This document shows, one piece after another, positions 1 to 7,360 of a DNA stretch of 10,615 bases. This DNA comes from UBA830 sp036339975 (GTDB lineage: Bacteria; Pseudomonadota; Alphaproteobacteria; MPNO01; UBA830). Made by a program: the position numbers and the translations under genes. The stretch's first letter is position 1; the number at the start of each line of letters is the position of its first letter. The notes below the pieces were generated by a model. It was not told the DNA's origin. It worked only from the letters and a program-made list of their open reading frames with translations, and searched no databases. The stretch is taken from the NCBI GenBank assembly GCA_036339975.1, contig JAYYZV010000183.1:1-10615 (forward strand), given 5' to 3'.

Positions 1-758
1 TCGGATAGTATTGTACAGGCACCATAGTTAAGTGGGAAATTCATAGAATTCCCAAGTCCGTACGCAAAAAACAGCTTCGCCGCCGAGAACATAATATCGC
101 TTTCGGTAATGTCGAGAACTGGTTCCGTATATAAGACGCTGTTTACCAGCAAATCGCGCTGACGATGGACCGTCCCTTTTGGACGCCCCGTCGAGCCCGA
201 AGAATAGAGCCAGAAACATTCCGCCATAGCATCCGACGGGTACGGCGCCAGATCTTTACTGGCCGCATCAATCATTTCCTCGATTCCGCCATCGCCTTCC
301 GTCTTGGACAAAAACGGAGGTTTATGAGAAGCGGTGGCTAGTGCCTGCTCCACCTCTCCGGCGAATTCTGGGGAATAGACCAACGCCGCACACTCGGAAT
401 CCTCGATCATGTATTGGTAATCTTTTGCCCGGAGTAGCGTGTTAATAGGCACCGGGACGATGCCGGCTTTGATTGCACCGTAATACAGATACACGAATTC
501 GGGACAGTCTTTGACGATCATCAGCATACGCTGACGCGGCCGAATATCAGCCTTGAGCAAGGCATTGCCGAAGCGGTTAACACGTTCCGCCAGTTGCCCG
601 TACGTGACCTCCTCCTTTTCGGTAATGTAGGCGAGTCGTTCTGCCCGACCCTCGTTCAGGTGGCGGTCAATCATATGGACCGCAACGTTGAAAGATTCCG
701 AAAAAGTAAACACCGGCGCATCGCCGGAGCGGTCAATTTGGACCGTGTTGGTTTCCAT
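1..758 (-). CDS. bclA: benzoate-CoA ligase, N-terminal 252 residues (3' end outside window)
   Basis: This adenylate-forming enzyme activates benzoate with ATP and CoA to benzoyl-CoA, the entry step of the box pathway; it acts in the cytoplasm. Reading the minus strand from the ATG at 756-758 gives 252 uninterrupted codons to the window edge. The P-loop-like motif YSSGSTGRPKG lies at about residues 185-195. It is followed by AAKLFFAYGLGNSMNFPL (about 226-243), a stretch characteristic of benzoate/hydroxybenzoate-CoA ligases rather than fatty acyl or acetyl-CoA synthetases. The start is supported by a strong Shine-Dalgarno (GAGGGAG, 6 nt from the ATG). It lies 115 bp downstream of boxB on the same strand, so it is probably the third gene of that operon. 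The A8 and A10 motifs are beyond the window. The family assignment is firm; preference for benzoate over a hydroxy- or aminobenzoate is inferred from the neighbours. Confidence 0.9.
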   Translation of the reverse strand, partial: METNTVQIDRSGDAPVFTFSESFNVAVHMIDRHLNEGRAERLAYITEKEEVTYGQLAERVNRFGNALLKADIRPRQRMLMIVKDCPEFVYLYYGAIKAGIVPVPINTLLRAKDYQYMIEDSECAALVYSPEFAGEVEQALATASHKPPFLSKTEGDGGIEEMIDAASKDLAPYPSDAMAECFWLYSSGSTGRPKGTVHRQRDLLVNSVLYTEPVLDITESDIMFSAAKLFFAYGLGNSMNFPLNYGACTILS

Positions 759-873
759 CGTTAACTCCCTCACTATCTTATCCGGCCTTTTTAGCCAGTC
801 TTGGTGGCTTGTTTTTACCGCCACCTAGAAACGGATGGAAGAAGGTTAGGCTTAAAACCCGATCCTAATTTTA

Positions 874-2301
874 TCAATGAAATCTGACATATTCGTAGTC
901 GAACGGATTACCGTGAATGCCACGGGTTGGGGGTGCAATCCAACTGGCTATCTTGCCCAACTCGTAACAGGGTTTCATTAGCGTTTGAACAAACTCGCGA
1001 TCGCTCTCCGTCGGCAACCAATCGGATTTGTTCTTACTCCATTCCGCTTCAGATAATACTCGACCGTCGGGCGAAACCTTCACATCGGCAAAATTACCGA
1101 TAGCACGGTGGAACCCACGATGCGGCAGCTGGAATTTGAAGTCCTGTCCATATTTTTCAATAACTTTATTCCAGCGAGTCATGCCACGCTGGCAGTCATC
1201 AATATAATCCTGGCGCAGCTTTTCGTTTACCGATGTCAGCGCCGGATGCTGTTCTTCTACGATCTTATCTCCCTGAAGCATCAGCACTGGGTAGCTGTAA
1301 TCGACCAGACGGTGGTCGTCGTCAATTTTCCCCTCATGGAAGCGCCCCTTAAGACCCTGAGTGTAATAGTTTGCTGCATTCGTCGACAGTTCCTGACCGA
1401 AAAGATCGACCGATACAGAATAATGGAAATTGATCCACCTTTGCATGGTCGGCAAATCGATTGCGCCCGCCTGACGTATACGTTCTGGATCATCCGTGCC
1501 TAGCTCTTCCATCACCTCGCTCGTCCGTTTTACGATGCGCATTACGCCAGATTCCCCGACAAACATGTGATGTGCTTCTTCGGTAAGCATAAACTGGCAG
1601 GTACGTGCTAATGGGTCGAAACCGCCTTCGGCAAGGGATGCGAGCTGATACTTACCATCACGGTCCGTGAAAAATGCAAACATGAACATTGAAAGCCATT
1701 CTGGTGTAGGCTCATTAAATGCGCCAAGGATACGAGGCTTGTCAGGGTCTCCCGAGTGCCTTTCGAGCATCATCTCTGCTTCCTCGCGACCATCGCGACC
1801 GAAATGTGCATGAAGCAGGTACACCATTGCCCACAGATGCCTGCCCTCCTCCACATTAATCTGGAAAAGGTTGCGCAGATCGTAAAGCGATGGAGCAGTT
1901 TGTCCGAGGATACGTTGTTGCTCGACGGATGCAGGTTCCGTGTCTCCCTGTGTAACGATAAGGCGCCGCAGGGTCGACCTGTACTCACCCGGGACTTCCT
2001 GCCACACTGGTTCTCCCTTGTGATCACCAAAACCGATCTTGCGATCCGGTATAGGCTCGTTGAGAAAAATTCCCCAGCGATATTCCGGCATTTTTACATA
2101 GTCAAAGTTAGCCCAACCATTTGCGCTCACATCCACTGCTGTCCGCAGGTAGACATCGTAGCCCTGCGTTCCTTCCGGTCCTAATTCATCCCACCAGCTC
2201 AGGTAGTTCGGTAGCCAGGATTCGAGAGCCCTTTGCAAGCGCCGGTTCTCATTGAGATCGACGTTGTTCGGGATGCGTTCATTGTAATTTATGGACGACA
2301 T
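874..2301 (-). CDS. boxB: BoxB, benzoyl-CoA 2,3-epoxidase oxygenase subunit
   Basis: BoxB is the di-iron monooxygenase that converts benzoyl-CoA to 2,3-epoxybenzoyl-CoA with O2 and electrons from the NADPH-dependent reductase BoxA. The 475 residues match the family's usual full length. Visible candidate iron ligands are E122 (in QGDTEPAS), the E152-G-R-H155 pair, D213 (in FFTDRDG) and the E242-A-H-H245 pair. They are spaced as in the known BoxB of Azoarcus evansii with an offset of two residues, so the site looks intact. The start is supported by AAGGA 7 nt upstream of the ATG. The gene follows boxC by 44 bp and precedes the benzoate-CoA ligase gene by 115 bp. The partner gene boxA, usually adjacent, is absent here. 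Identification is confident from long stretches of family sequence such as the SWWDELGPEG region near residues 35-44. Confidence 0.96.
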   Translation of the reverse strand: MSSINYNERIPNNVDLNENRRLQRALESWLPNYLSWWDELGPEGTQGYDVYLRTAVDVSANGWANFDYVKMPEYRWGIFLNEPIPDRKIGFGDHKGEPVWQEVPGEYRSTLRRLIVTQGDTEPASVEQQRILGQTAPSLYDLRNLFQINVEEGRHLWAMVYLLHAHFGRDGREEAEMMLERHSGDPDKPRILGAFNEPTPEWLSMFMFAFFTDRDGKYQLASLAEGGFDPLARTCQFMLTEEAHHMFVGESGVMRIVKRTSEVMEELGTDDPERIRQAGAIDLPTMQRWINFHYSVSVDLFGQELSTNAANYYTQGLKGRFHEGKIDDDHRLVDYSYPVLMLQGDKIVEEQHPALTSVNEKLRQDYIDDCQRGMTRWNKVIEKYGQDFKFQLPHRGFHRAIGNFADVKVSPDGRVLSEAEWSKNKSDWLPTESDREFVQTLMKPCYELGKIASWIAPPTRGIHGNPFDYEYVRFH

Positions 2302-2345
2302 ATTCTAGTCCTTGATAATTAGGTTGGAAACCAACAGGTGCAGGG

Positions 2346-4037
2346 TCAGACCCGTTGCTTGTTATAATCGGCTTTCTGACCCGACCCGTAGACCTGCAGA
2401 GCACCATCTTCTCCAACGGCATTCGGTCTCTGGAAAATCCAGTTTTGCCACGCTGACAGCCGCCCAAAAATTTTAGTTTCCAGCGTTTCAGGACCAGCAA
2501 ATCTGAGACTTGCCTCCATTCCCGTCAGAGCATCTGGCGAAAAACTCGCCCTTTCTTCGATTGCAATGCGAACCTCGTCCTCCCAGTCGATATCGTCGGG
2601 GGCGAACGTGACCAATCCAAGTTCTTCAGCGTCCAGCGCTACAAGGTTTTCGCCTATTGTTGACTTAATATTATCTACTTGTGACGGATCGTTGAGGAAC
2701 CTGTGCGCCAGCCGGCTCAACCCGTTCGGCATCTCAAGCGGGCCGAAATTCATTTCGGTCAGCACGACCGCGGCTTCGGGTGCGTTGGAGCCCTCAAAGG
2801 TACCATCCAACATGTAAGACCGGTCAGCCGCAAGCACCAGCTCTAAAAGGGTACCTGTAAAACAACTGCCTGGTTCAATAAGCGTGATGATCGAACGAGA
2901 GGAAACGTCGACACGCTTGAATGTCCGTTTCATAAACAGGGTGATTTCACGAATCAGCCAATGATCAGAGTTTCCTAAAAGCACTTTATCTGCCGCTTCC
3001 ACGTTCTCCGAGTGGCCCTCCGTCTTGAAGATCCAAGTACCTATATCCTGTTCGTTTACGCGGAGTTCCATGATCGCGTCCTCGAGGTCGCGACACATAG
3101 CAAAGGGCCAGAACTTAGCTCCCTGCGCCTCAACTCCGCCAACATCGGCTGGCGGCATTTTCGAGGGGGCGGAAATCATAATTGTGGCAGTTGCGAGTTC
3201 TCGATTGATATCAACTGTCAGAGTGTCGTAGGCAATATGGCTGCCTTCGATTACTCGGTTAAGCGGCGTCAGTTCAATCCCTGTGGCATCTAGTGGGCGA
3301 TCACTATATGAGGCAAACTCGGCAGCACGTTCGGCGACTGCGTCATTAAATTTTGAACGTGGAACAACTTCGTCAACAAGTCCCCAGTCGGTCGCACGTT
3401 TTCCACGGATACCCTCAGAAGTTGTACAAAAGTAATCCGCCCGGTCGTGGCGGACCTTACGCTTGTCGACCAGCCTGGTCAGGCCGCCGGTCCCAGGGAG
3501 GACAGCAAGCAAAGGCAACTCGGGCAGCGATACCGTTGAAGAACCGTCATCGATCAGCATGATATGATCACAGGCAAGCGCTAGTTCATAACCGCCGCCG
3601 GCGCACGCGCCGTTCACGGCGGCAATAAAACGAATGCCAGAATGATCAGTGGTGTCTTCAATACCGTTACGCGTTTCATTGGTGAATTTGCAAAAATTCA
3701 CTTTATGGGCGTGGGTCGACTGGGACAGCATCCTGATGTTTGCGCCAGCGCAAAAAACTCGGTCTTTGTCAGAGGTCATTATGACCGCACCAACCTCTGG
3801 GTGCTCGAAGCGAATTCGTTGCAAGGCATCATGGAGTTCGATGTCTACGCCCAGATCATAGGAATTTAGCTTTAGCTCATAACCCGGGACCAGCGTCGCA
3901 TTCTCGTCAACATCGAGTGCCAGGCGCGCAACACGACCGTCAATAGTCAGCTTCCAATGTTTGTATTGGTCTGGGCTCGTCCGAAATTCGATACGCGGCT
4001 CGTCGGCACTTATCATTGGTGAAGATTCGGTCGACAT
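2346..4037 (-). CDS. boxC: BoxC, benzoyl-CoA-dihydrodiol lyase (2,3-epoxybenzoyl-CoA dihydrolase)
   Basis: BoxC hydrolyses the ring of 2,3-epoxybenzoyl-CoA, giving 3,4-dehydroadipyl-CoA semialdehyde and formate. It is a double-length crotonase-superfamily enzyme, and the 563 residues seen agree with the roughly 550-560 typical of the family. The N-terminal crotonase half shows the CoA/oxyanion segment VFCAGANIRML at about 95-104 and NGACAGGGYELALACD at about 142-157. The C-terminal half continues with crotonase-like sequence (for example the EPGSCFTGTLLELVLAADRS region). The ATG at 4035-4037 has GGAGG 4 nt upstream. This is the first gene of the boxC-boxB-ligase operon, with a 44-bp gap to boxB. 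Upstream is a divergent region with a candidate promoter and dyads. No frameshift or missing motif was noticed. Confidence 0.96.
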   Translation of the reverse strand: MSTESSPMISADEPRIEFRTSPDQYKHWKLTIDGRVARLALDVDENATLVPGYELKLNSYDLGVDIELHDALQRIRFEHPEVGAVIMTSDKDRVFCAGANIRMLSQSTHAHKVNFCKFTNETRNGIEDTTDHSGIRFIAAVNGACAGGGYELALACDHIMLIDDGSSTVSLPELPLLAVLPGTGGLTRLVDKRKVRHDRADYFCTTSEGIRGKRATDWGLVDEVVPRSKFNDAVAERAAEFASYSDRPLDATGIELTPLNRVIEGSHIAYDTLTVDINRELATATIMISAPSKMPPADVGGVEAQGAKFWPFAMCRDLEDAIMELRVNEQDIGTWIFKTEGHSENVEAADKVLLGNSDHWLIREITLFMKRTFKRVDVSSRSIITLIEPGSCFTGTLLELVLAADRSYMLDGTFEGSNAPEAAVVLTEMNFGPLEMPNGLSRLAHRFLNDPSQVDNIKSTIGENLVALDAEELGLVTFAPDDIDWEDEVRIAIEERASFSPDALTGMEASLRFAGPETLETKIFGRLSAWQNWIFQRPNAVGEDGALQVYGSGQKADYNKQRV

Positions 4038-4093
4038 GGCGCCTCCAATGTAATCCCGCCTTTACGGGTTCCCCGGAATTCCGCGGATTTTGG

Positions 4094-4111
4094 TTGTTGT
4101 ATTTACGACAA
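4094..4111. repeat. 18-bp imperfect palindrome in the boxC leader, candidate operator
   Basis: The arms TTGTTGTA (4094-4101) and TACGACAA (4104-4111) are reverse complements except for one pair, around a 2-nt centre. The site is just downstream of the proposed boxC transcription start. A second dyad, ACTAT/ATAGT at 4119-4132, lies 7 bp away. A regulator such as BoxR or a TetR/GntR-type protein could bind, but none is encoded in the window. This is an inference from symmetry and place. Confidence 0.35.
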
Positions 4112-4127
4112 AATACTGACTATTTGG

Positions 4128-4156
4128 ATAGTATGTTAATCTCAACACAAAATCAA
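4128..4156 (-). promoter_or_regulatory. candidate sigma70-type promoter of the boxC operon
   Basis: On the minus strand the hexamer TTGATT (4151-4156) is followed after exactly 17 nt by TACTAT (4128-4133). Each matches its consensus at four of six positions. The start of transcription would fall near 4121, leaving about an 83-nt leader before boxC. The -10 hexamer overlaps a small inverted repeat (ACTAT at 4119-4123, ATAGT at 4128-4132), a layout usual for repressor control. The call rests on spacing and position only. Confidence 0.4.
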
Positions 4157-4306
4157 GAGTTTTGGTGAATGTTTATAGAAAACGACAAAACAGACGGGCA
4201 GTTGCCGACATGTGGTGATCTGGTAAGTTTGCACCTAACGTAAATATGACCTCTCAAAAGAAAAATTAGGTACCACCGTTTTATGTGGGGCTAGGCAGCC
4301 GAGGCA

Positions 4307-5857
4307 ATGGCGAAAACGGAAATCAAGCAGGCAACATTCTTCGGATGGCTGGACCGGAATGCGCGCGAAATACCCGAAAAGATAGCAATTCGTTCACTCG
4401 ACCAAGACAAGCAAATTACACATGGAGAACTGTTCCGGATAGCCAACCAGATCGGGCGTTACTACGAAGCCCGTGGCATAGGACCAAATGACCGAGTAGC
4501 CCTTTTGTCGAACAACTCAATTGAGCATCTAATCGTTTACCTAGCCTCGTTGGCCTATGGTTGTACGATTTGCACCATCCATGTCGAGATGAATGCACGT
4601 TATTTCGAGAGCATCCTAAAAGCCGTCAATGCCCTGCTGGTAATTGAAGAACCGGACATTCCAGCATTGGACGGGCTGCCGAAAAAGGTTGGTGGAGAGT
4701 GGCAATCGCTAGGGGAATGGATGCCGGAGGGCTGCACCGGAATATTCGCCGAATTCGAAAAATTTGAAGATACAGTTGGTAACTGGCCCGTGGCGTCAAG
4801 GACCGACGACGTATCTATCTTTTATACATCTGGCACATCCTCCAAACCAAAGGGCGTCGTCTGCTCTTATGCCGAATTATTCGACAACACCATGCCAATC
4901 TCGGATGCCTTTGGCATCACATCCGAAGACCGTATCCTCGATTATCGATCTATGAACTGGATGTCGGCGCAGGTTCTGTCCGCAATTGGGCCCATAGCTA
5001 AGGGGGCAACTCTGTTTCTGGCAAGAAAATTCTCGGTCAGCCAGTTTTTCAAATGGGTTAACGACTTCGACATCACCGTAGCCGCCGGAAACCCAACTAT
5101 CATCAACATGTTGGTCAATAGAGAAGGGCATCGCGGCAAAGGCGCGGCACCCAGTCTGCGATTCATAACGTCGAGCTCCGCGCCTCTGTTGGTATCAGAA
5201 TGGCAGCGCTTCGAAGAAACTTTCGGCATCCAAGTATGCCAAGGATACGGGGCCAGCGAAGTAGGCTGGATAGCGGGAAGCAACGAAAAGGTCCGCAAAA
5301 TGGGGTCTGTCGGGCGCCCAGTCGCCTACCAGAAAGTCACTATTGTCAACGCGGAGGGGAGTGAACTACCCGCAGATGAAATTGGCGCAATCCAATTGAA
5401 CGGAAACCCTTCGGGAAGATATCGGTATTTAGATGAAGACGGATCAATCCGAATTAATTCTGAGGGTTCGTCGCTTACTGGTGACCTCGGGTTCATAGAC
5501 AAGGACGGGTTTCTATTCGTCACCGGACGCGAAAAAGACCTGATCATTCGAGGTGGCGTCAATATTTCACCCCTTGAAATTGACAATGTCATCTTGCAGA
5601 TGTCCGACGTCGCCGACGTTGCTACAGTCGGGGTACCAGATGTCACTTATGGCGAGCAGGTGGTCGTCTATGTCCAGCCCAAAGACTTCTGCCGGATCAC
5701 ACCAGAAACCGTTCTAGAACACTGCAGTCGTCTGCTCGCTGAGTTCAAGATTCCATACGAAATAATTTTCCGAGAAGCATTACCAAAGACAGAGCGAGGC
5801 AAAATGGACCGGAACGCCCTTTCCGAAGAATGGAAGCGGGAGCACGCCATTACCTGA
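4307..5857 (+). CDS. AMP-forming acyl/aryl-CoA ligase of unknown substrate
   Basis: This 516-residue class I adenylate-forming enzyme joins a carboxylic acid to CoA via an acyl-AMP. All core motifs are present: YTSGTSSKPKG (173-183), the YGASE segment (314-318), TGDLGF (391-396), GREKDLIIRGGVNISP (407-422), and the C-terminal catalytic lysine K499 in PKTERGKMDR. It is only distantly like the benzoate-CoA ligase at the left edge; the P-loop and mid-region differ clearly. The ATG at 4307 is chosen because GAGG sits just upstream and the N-terminus aligns in length with the family. It is transcribed divergently from boxC and convergently with the RidA gene. The substrate could be a substituted benzoate, cinnamate-like or alicyclic acid, or a fatty acid; the setting favours an aromatic-pathway acid, but sequence alone does not decide. 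Confidence 0.85.
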   Translation: MAKTEIKQATFFGWLDRNAREIPEKIAIRSLDQDKQITHGELFRIANQIGRYYEARGIGPNDRVALLSNNSIEHLIVYLASLAYGCTICTIHVEMNARYFESILKAVNALLVIEEPDIPALDGLPKKVGGEWQSLGEWMPEGCTGIFAEFEKFEDTVGNWPVASRTDDVSIFYTSGTSSKPKGVVCSYAELFDNTMPISDAFGITSEDRILDYRSMNWMSAQVLSAIGPIAKGATLFLARKFSVSQFFKWVNDFDITVAAGNPTIINMLVNREGHRGKGAAPSLRFITSSSAPLLVSEWQRFEETFGIQVCQGYGASEVGWIAGSNEKVRKMGSVGRPVAYQKVTIVNAEGSELPADEIGAIQLNGNPSGRYRYLDEDGSIRINSEGSSLTGDLGFIDKDGFLFVTGREKDLIIRGGVNISPLEIDNVILQMSDVADVATVGVPDVTYGEQVVVYVQPKDFCRITPETVLEHCSRLLAEFKIPYEIIFREALPKTERGKMDRNALSEEWKREHAIT

Positions 5858-5898
5858 GCCAGCGGTGTCAGATGTACCGTTATTAAAATAATCCAGTT

Positions 5899-6282
5899 TT
5901 AAGTGCCCGCTCCCAGAAACGCGGTTGCCTCGATCTCGACCAATGCGCCTGGGGCCGCCAGCGCGGAAATCGCAACAAGCGTCGAACACGGCATTCTGCC
6001 GGAGAAAAACTCGCCGCGAGCCTTACCGAAACCGGACCGGTTCTCCATATCCGTCAAATATATGTTGAGTTTAGCAACATCCTCGATGCGCCCACCTGCC
6101 GCTTCGATCAGAGACTTAATCTTCTGGAAGCAATTTACCGACTGCTCGTAAACGTCGCCAGTAGTGTCGCTAGCTATCATTCCGGACAAGATCAGTTGGT
6201 TGCCAACCTTGAGACAGTTGCTATAAATGTTACCCTTTGGTTCCGGCACCCCGGGAACGGATAATTTGGTAATTTTGTCCAT
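5899..6282 (-). CDS. RidA/YjgF-family protein lacking the catalytic arginine
   Basis: The 127 residues form one YjgF/YER057c/UK114 domain, a fold that makes cytoplasmic homotrimers. Family landmarks are VGNQLILSGMIA (27-38), the QSVNCFQKIKSLIEAAGG helix (about 47-64), the DVAKLNIYLTDM segment (68-79) and the C-terminal VEIEATAFLG. In canonical RidA imine deaminases an arginine precedes the final VEIEA strand (R105 in E. coli). Here the segment reads ALAAPGALVEIEA and has no arginine, as in the Rid4-7 subgroups. It is therefore unlikely to be a standard 2-aminoacrylate deaminase. RidA-family members with a pathway role include 2-aminomuconate deaminases of aminophenol and nitrobenzoate degradation; that is possible but not shown. 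It is the last gene of the Rieske operon, 12 bp after the preceding gene. Its ribosome binding site (GGGGAAAG) lies right after that gene's stop codon. Confidence 0.88.
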   Translation of the reverse strand: MDKITKLSVPGVPEPKGNIYSNCLKVGNQLILSGMIASDTTGDVYEQSVNCFQKIKSLIEAAGGRIEDVAKLNIYLTDMENRSGFGKARGEFFSGRMPCSTLVAISALAAPGALVEIEATAFLGAGT

Positions 6283-6294
6283 TTGACTTTCCCC

Positions 6295-7344
6295 TTATTC
6301 CGCCGCGAAGGCGCTTTCTTTAACAGCACGAGCCTGACGCTCTGCTTCGTCCGCCATCATTTTGCGCACACGCGCGACTCCGTTATCGTGACCATACAGA
6401 TATTCGTGCCGGTCTGCTTCCGGCGCCATTCGCTCTGCAATCAACCTATCCTGTTCAAGGACGTGCCAGTGCCTACCTTCAAGGCGATTTTTATACAGAA
6501 ACCGCCAAACATCGCGCTCCCAACCAGACACCTTACGGTGTCGCCAGAAAAAGCAGGCACATGACTCAGCGTCGATAGGAGTGATGTGAAACACAATCCC
6601 AAAACTGCCGCCAGGCCCCCCAGTCGCCGGATAGGGTATCTCCAGACAAACGGCCTGAAAATCGACATCATACCATTCTGACCAGTCAAAATTTACGTCT
6701 TTCTGACCTTTTTTCTCGAACACAAAACCAGTATCAGTTGTACGCGTGGCGAATACTGCTTCTGTCTCACCTTCCGCCATGGAATGAGAAATTTGGTGCA
6801 GAAATACACCGTGCATAGGGTCCATATTATTGTCGATCATATACCGATAAGGACAACGCCATTCGGTATAGGCGAGGAACGCCTCATAATCATCCCCCGT
6901 CAGGCGTTCGGGCGGGCTGAAAGGCGCGACCGGCGTTCCAAGGTCATCGCCAAGCCAGGCATAAATGACTCCACGGAGTATCTCGACCGGATACGTGCGG
7001 ACAGCAAGGGACCCGGAAAGGTCGCAACTCGGCTCGCCCGGCACTCTCGCAACCGTCCCATCGCCCATAATTTCCAACCCGTGATAGGCACAGACCAGAC
7101 GGTCCCCGTCATGACGGGCAAGCGACAAAGGCGCACCGCGGTGCGGACAACGATCATCCTGAAGGTGGTATGCGCCTATACTATCCTTCCAAAGGATGAG
7201 ATCGCGGTTCCATCTTTTAATTGGGAGTGAGCCCTCCGTAAGGAGATCCGTCCGACAGATTCCGTACCATCGGTTTCGCAGGCCGGTGTCCAGTATACGT
7301 CGGGCTGCTTCATCGATGCGATATCGGGGCGGCTGCTGTGTCAT
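6295..7344 (-). CDS. Rieske non-heme iron oxygenase, alpha subunit (second of two)
   Basis: This is a 349-residue terminal oxygenase of the aromatic ring-hydroxylating / O-demethylating class. The N-terminal Rieske [2Fe-2S] site is C66-P-H68 and C85-A-Y-H88. The mononuclear iron site is formed by H178 and H183 in the NNMDPMHGVFLH segment, with D175 as the likely electron-bridge aspartate and D299 (in VLEQDRL) as the probable third ligand. The catalytic apparatus therefore looks complete. It resembles the VanA/phthalate-dioxygenase-like single-alpha-subunit group, which takes electrons from a separate ferredoxin-reductase; no reductase is encoded in the window. It lies 16 bp downstream of the 207-aa gene and 12 bp upstream of the RidA gene, so the three are very likely co-transcribed. 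The substrate is unknown: hydroxylation or demethylation of an aromatic acid is the general expectation. Confidence 0.93.
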   Translation of the reverse strand: MTQQPPRYRIDEAARRILDTGLRNRWYGICRTDLLTEGSLPIKRWNRDLILWKDSIGAYHLQDDRCPHRGAPLSLARHDGDRLVCAYHGLEIMGDGTVARVPGEPSCDLSGSLAVRTYPVEILRGVIYAWLGDDLGTPVAPFSPPERLTGDDYEAFLAYTEWRCPYRYMIDNNMDPMHGVFLHQISHSMAEGETEAVFATRTTDTGFVFEKKGQKDVNFDWSEWYDVDFQAVCLEIPYPATGGPGGSFGIVFHITPIDAESCACFFWRHRKVSGWERDVWRFLYKNRLEGRHWHVLEQDRLIAERMAPEADRHEYLYGHDNGVARVRKMMADEAERQARAVKESAFAAE

Positions 7345-7360
7345 TTCGCTCAGTCCTGAC

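Noticed and set aside
803..825. Hairpin GGTGGC / GCCACC between boxB and the ligase gene as a terminator
   Set aside because: The stem is only 6 bp with an 11-nt loop, and no U-run follows on the minus strand; at most a weak mRNA hairpin.
1108..1503. Long plus-strand ORF inside boxB
   Set aside because: It lies wholly antisense to a strongly conserved gene, has no ribosome binding site, and its protein resembles no family.
4055..4083. Short stem CCCG/CGGG (4055-4068) and the palindrome CGGAATTCCG (4074-4083) in the boxC leader
   Set aside because: Both are short, common by chance, and not placed like an attenuator or riboswitch.
4169..4243. 24-codon ORF on the plus strand in the divergent intergenic region
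   Set aside because: No clear ribosome binding site, no recognisable leader-peptide features, and it overlaps the boxC promoter region; likely chance.
5880..5891. A/T-only dyad TTATT/AATAA between the convergent ligase and RidA genes as a bidirectional terminator
   Set aside because: It has no GC-rich stem and no poly-U tail; termination there cannot be supported from sequence.
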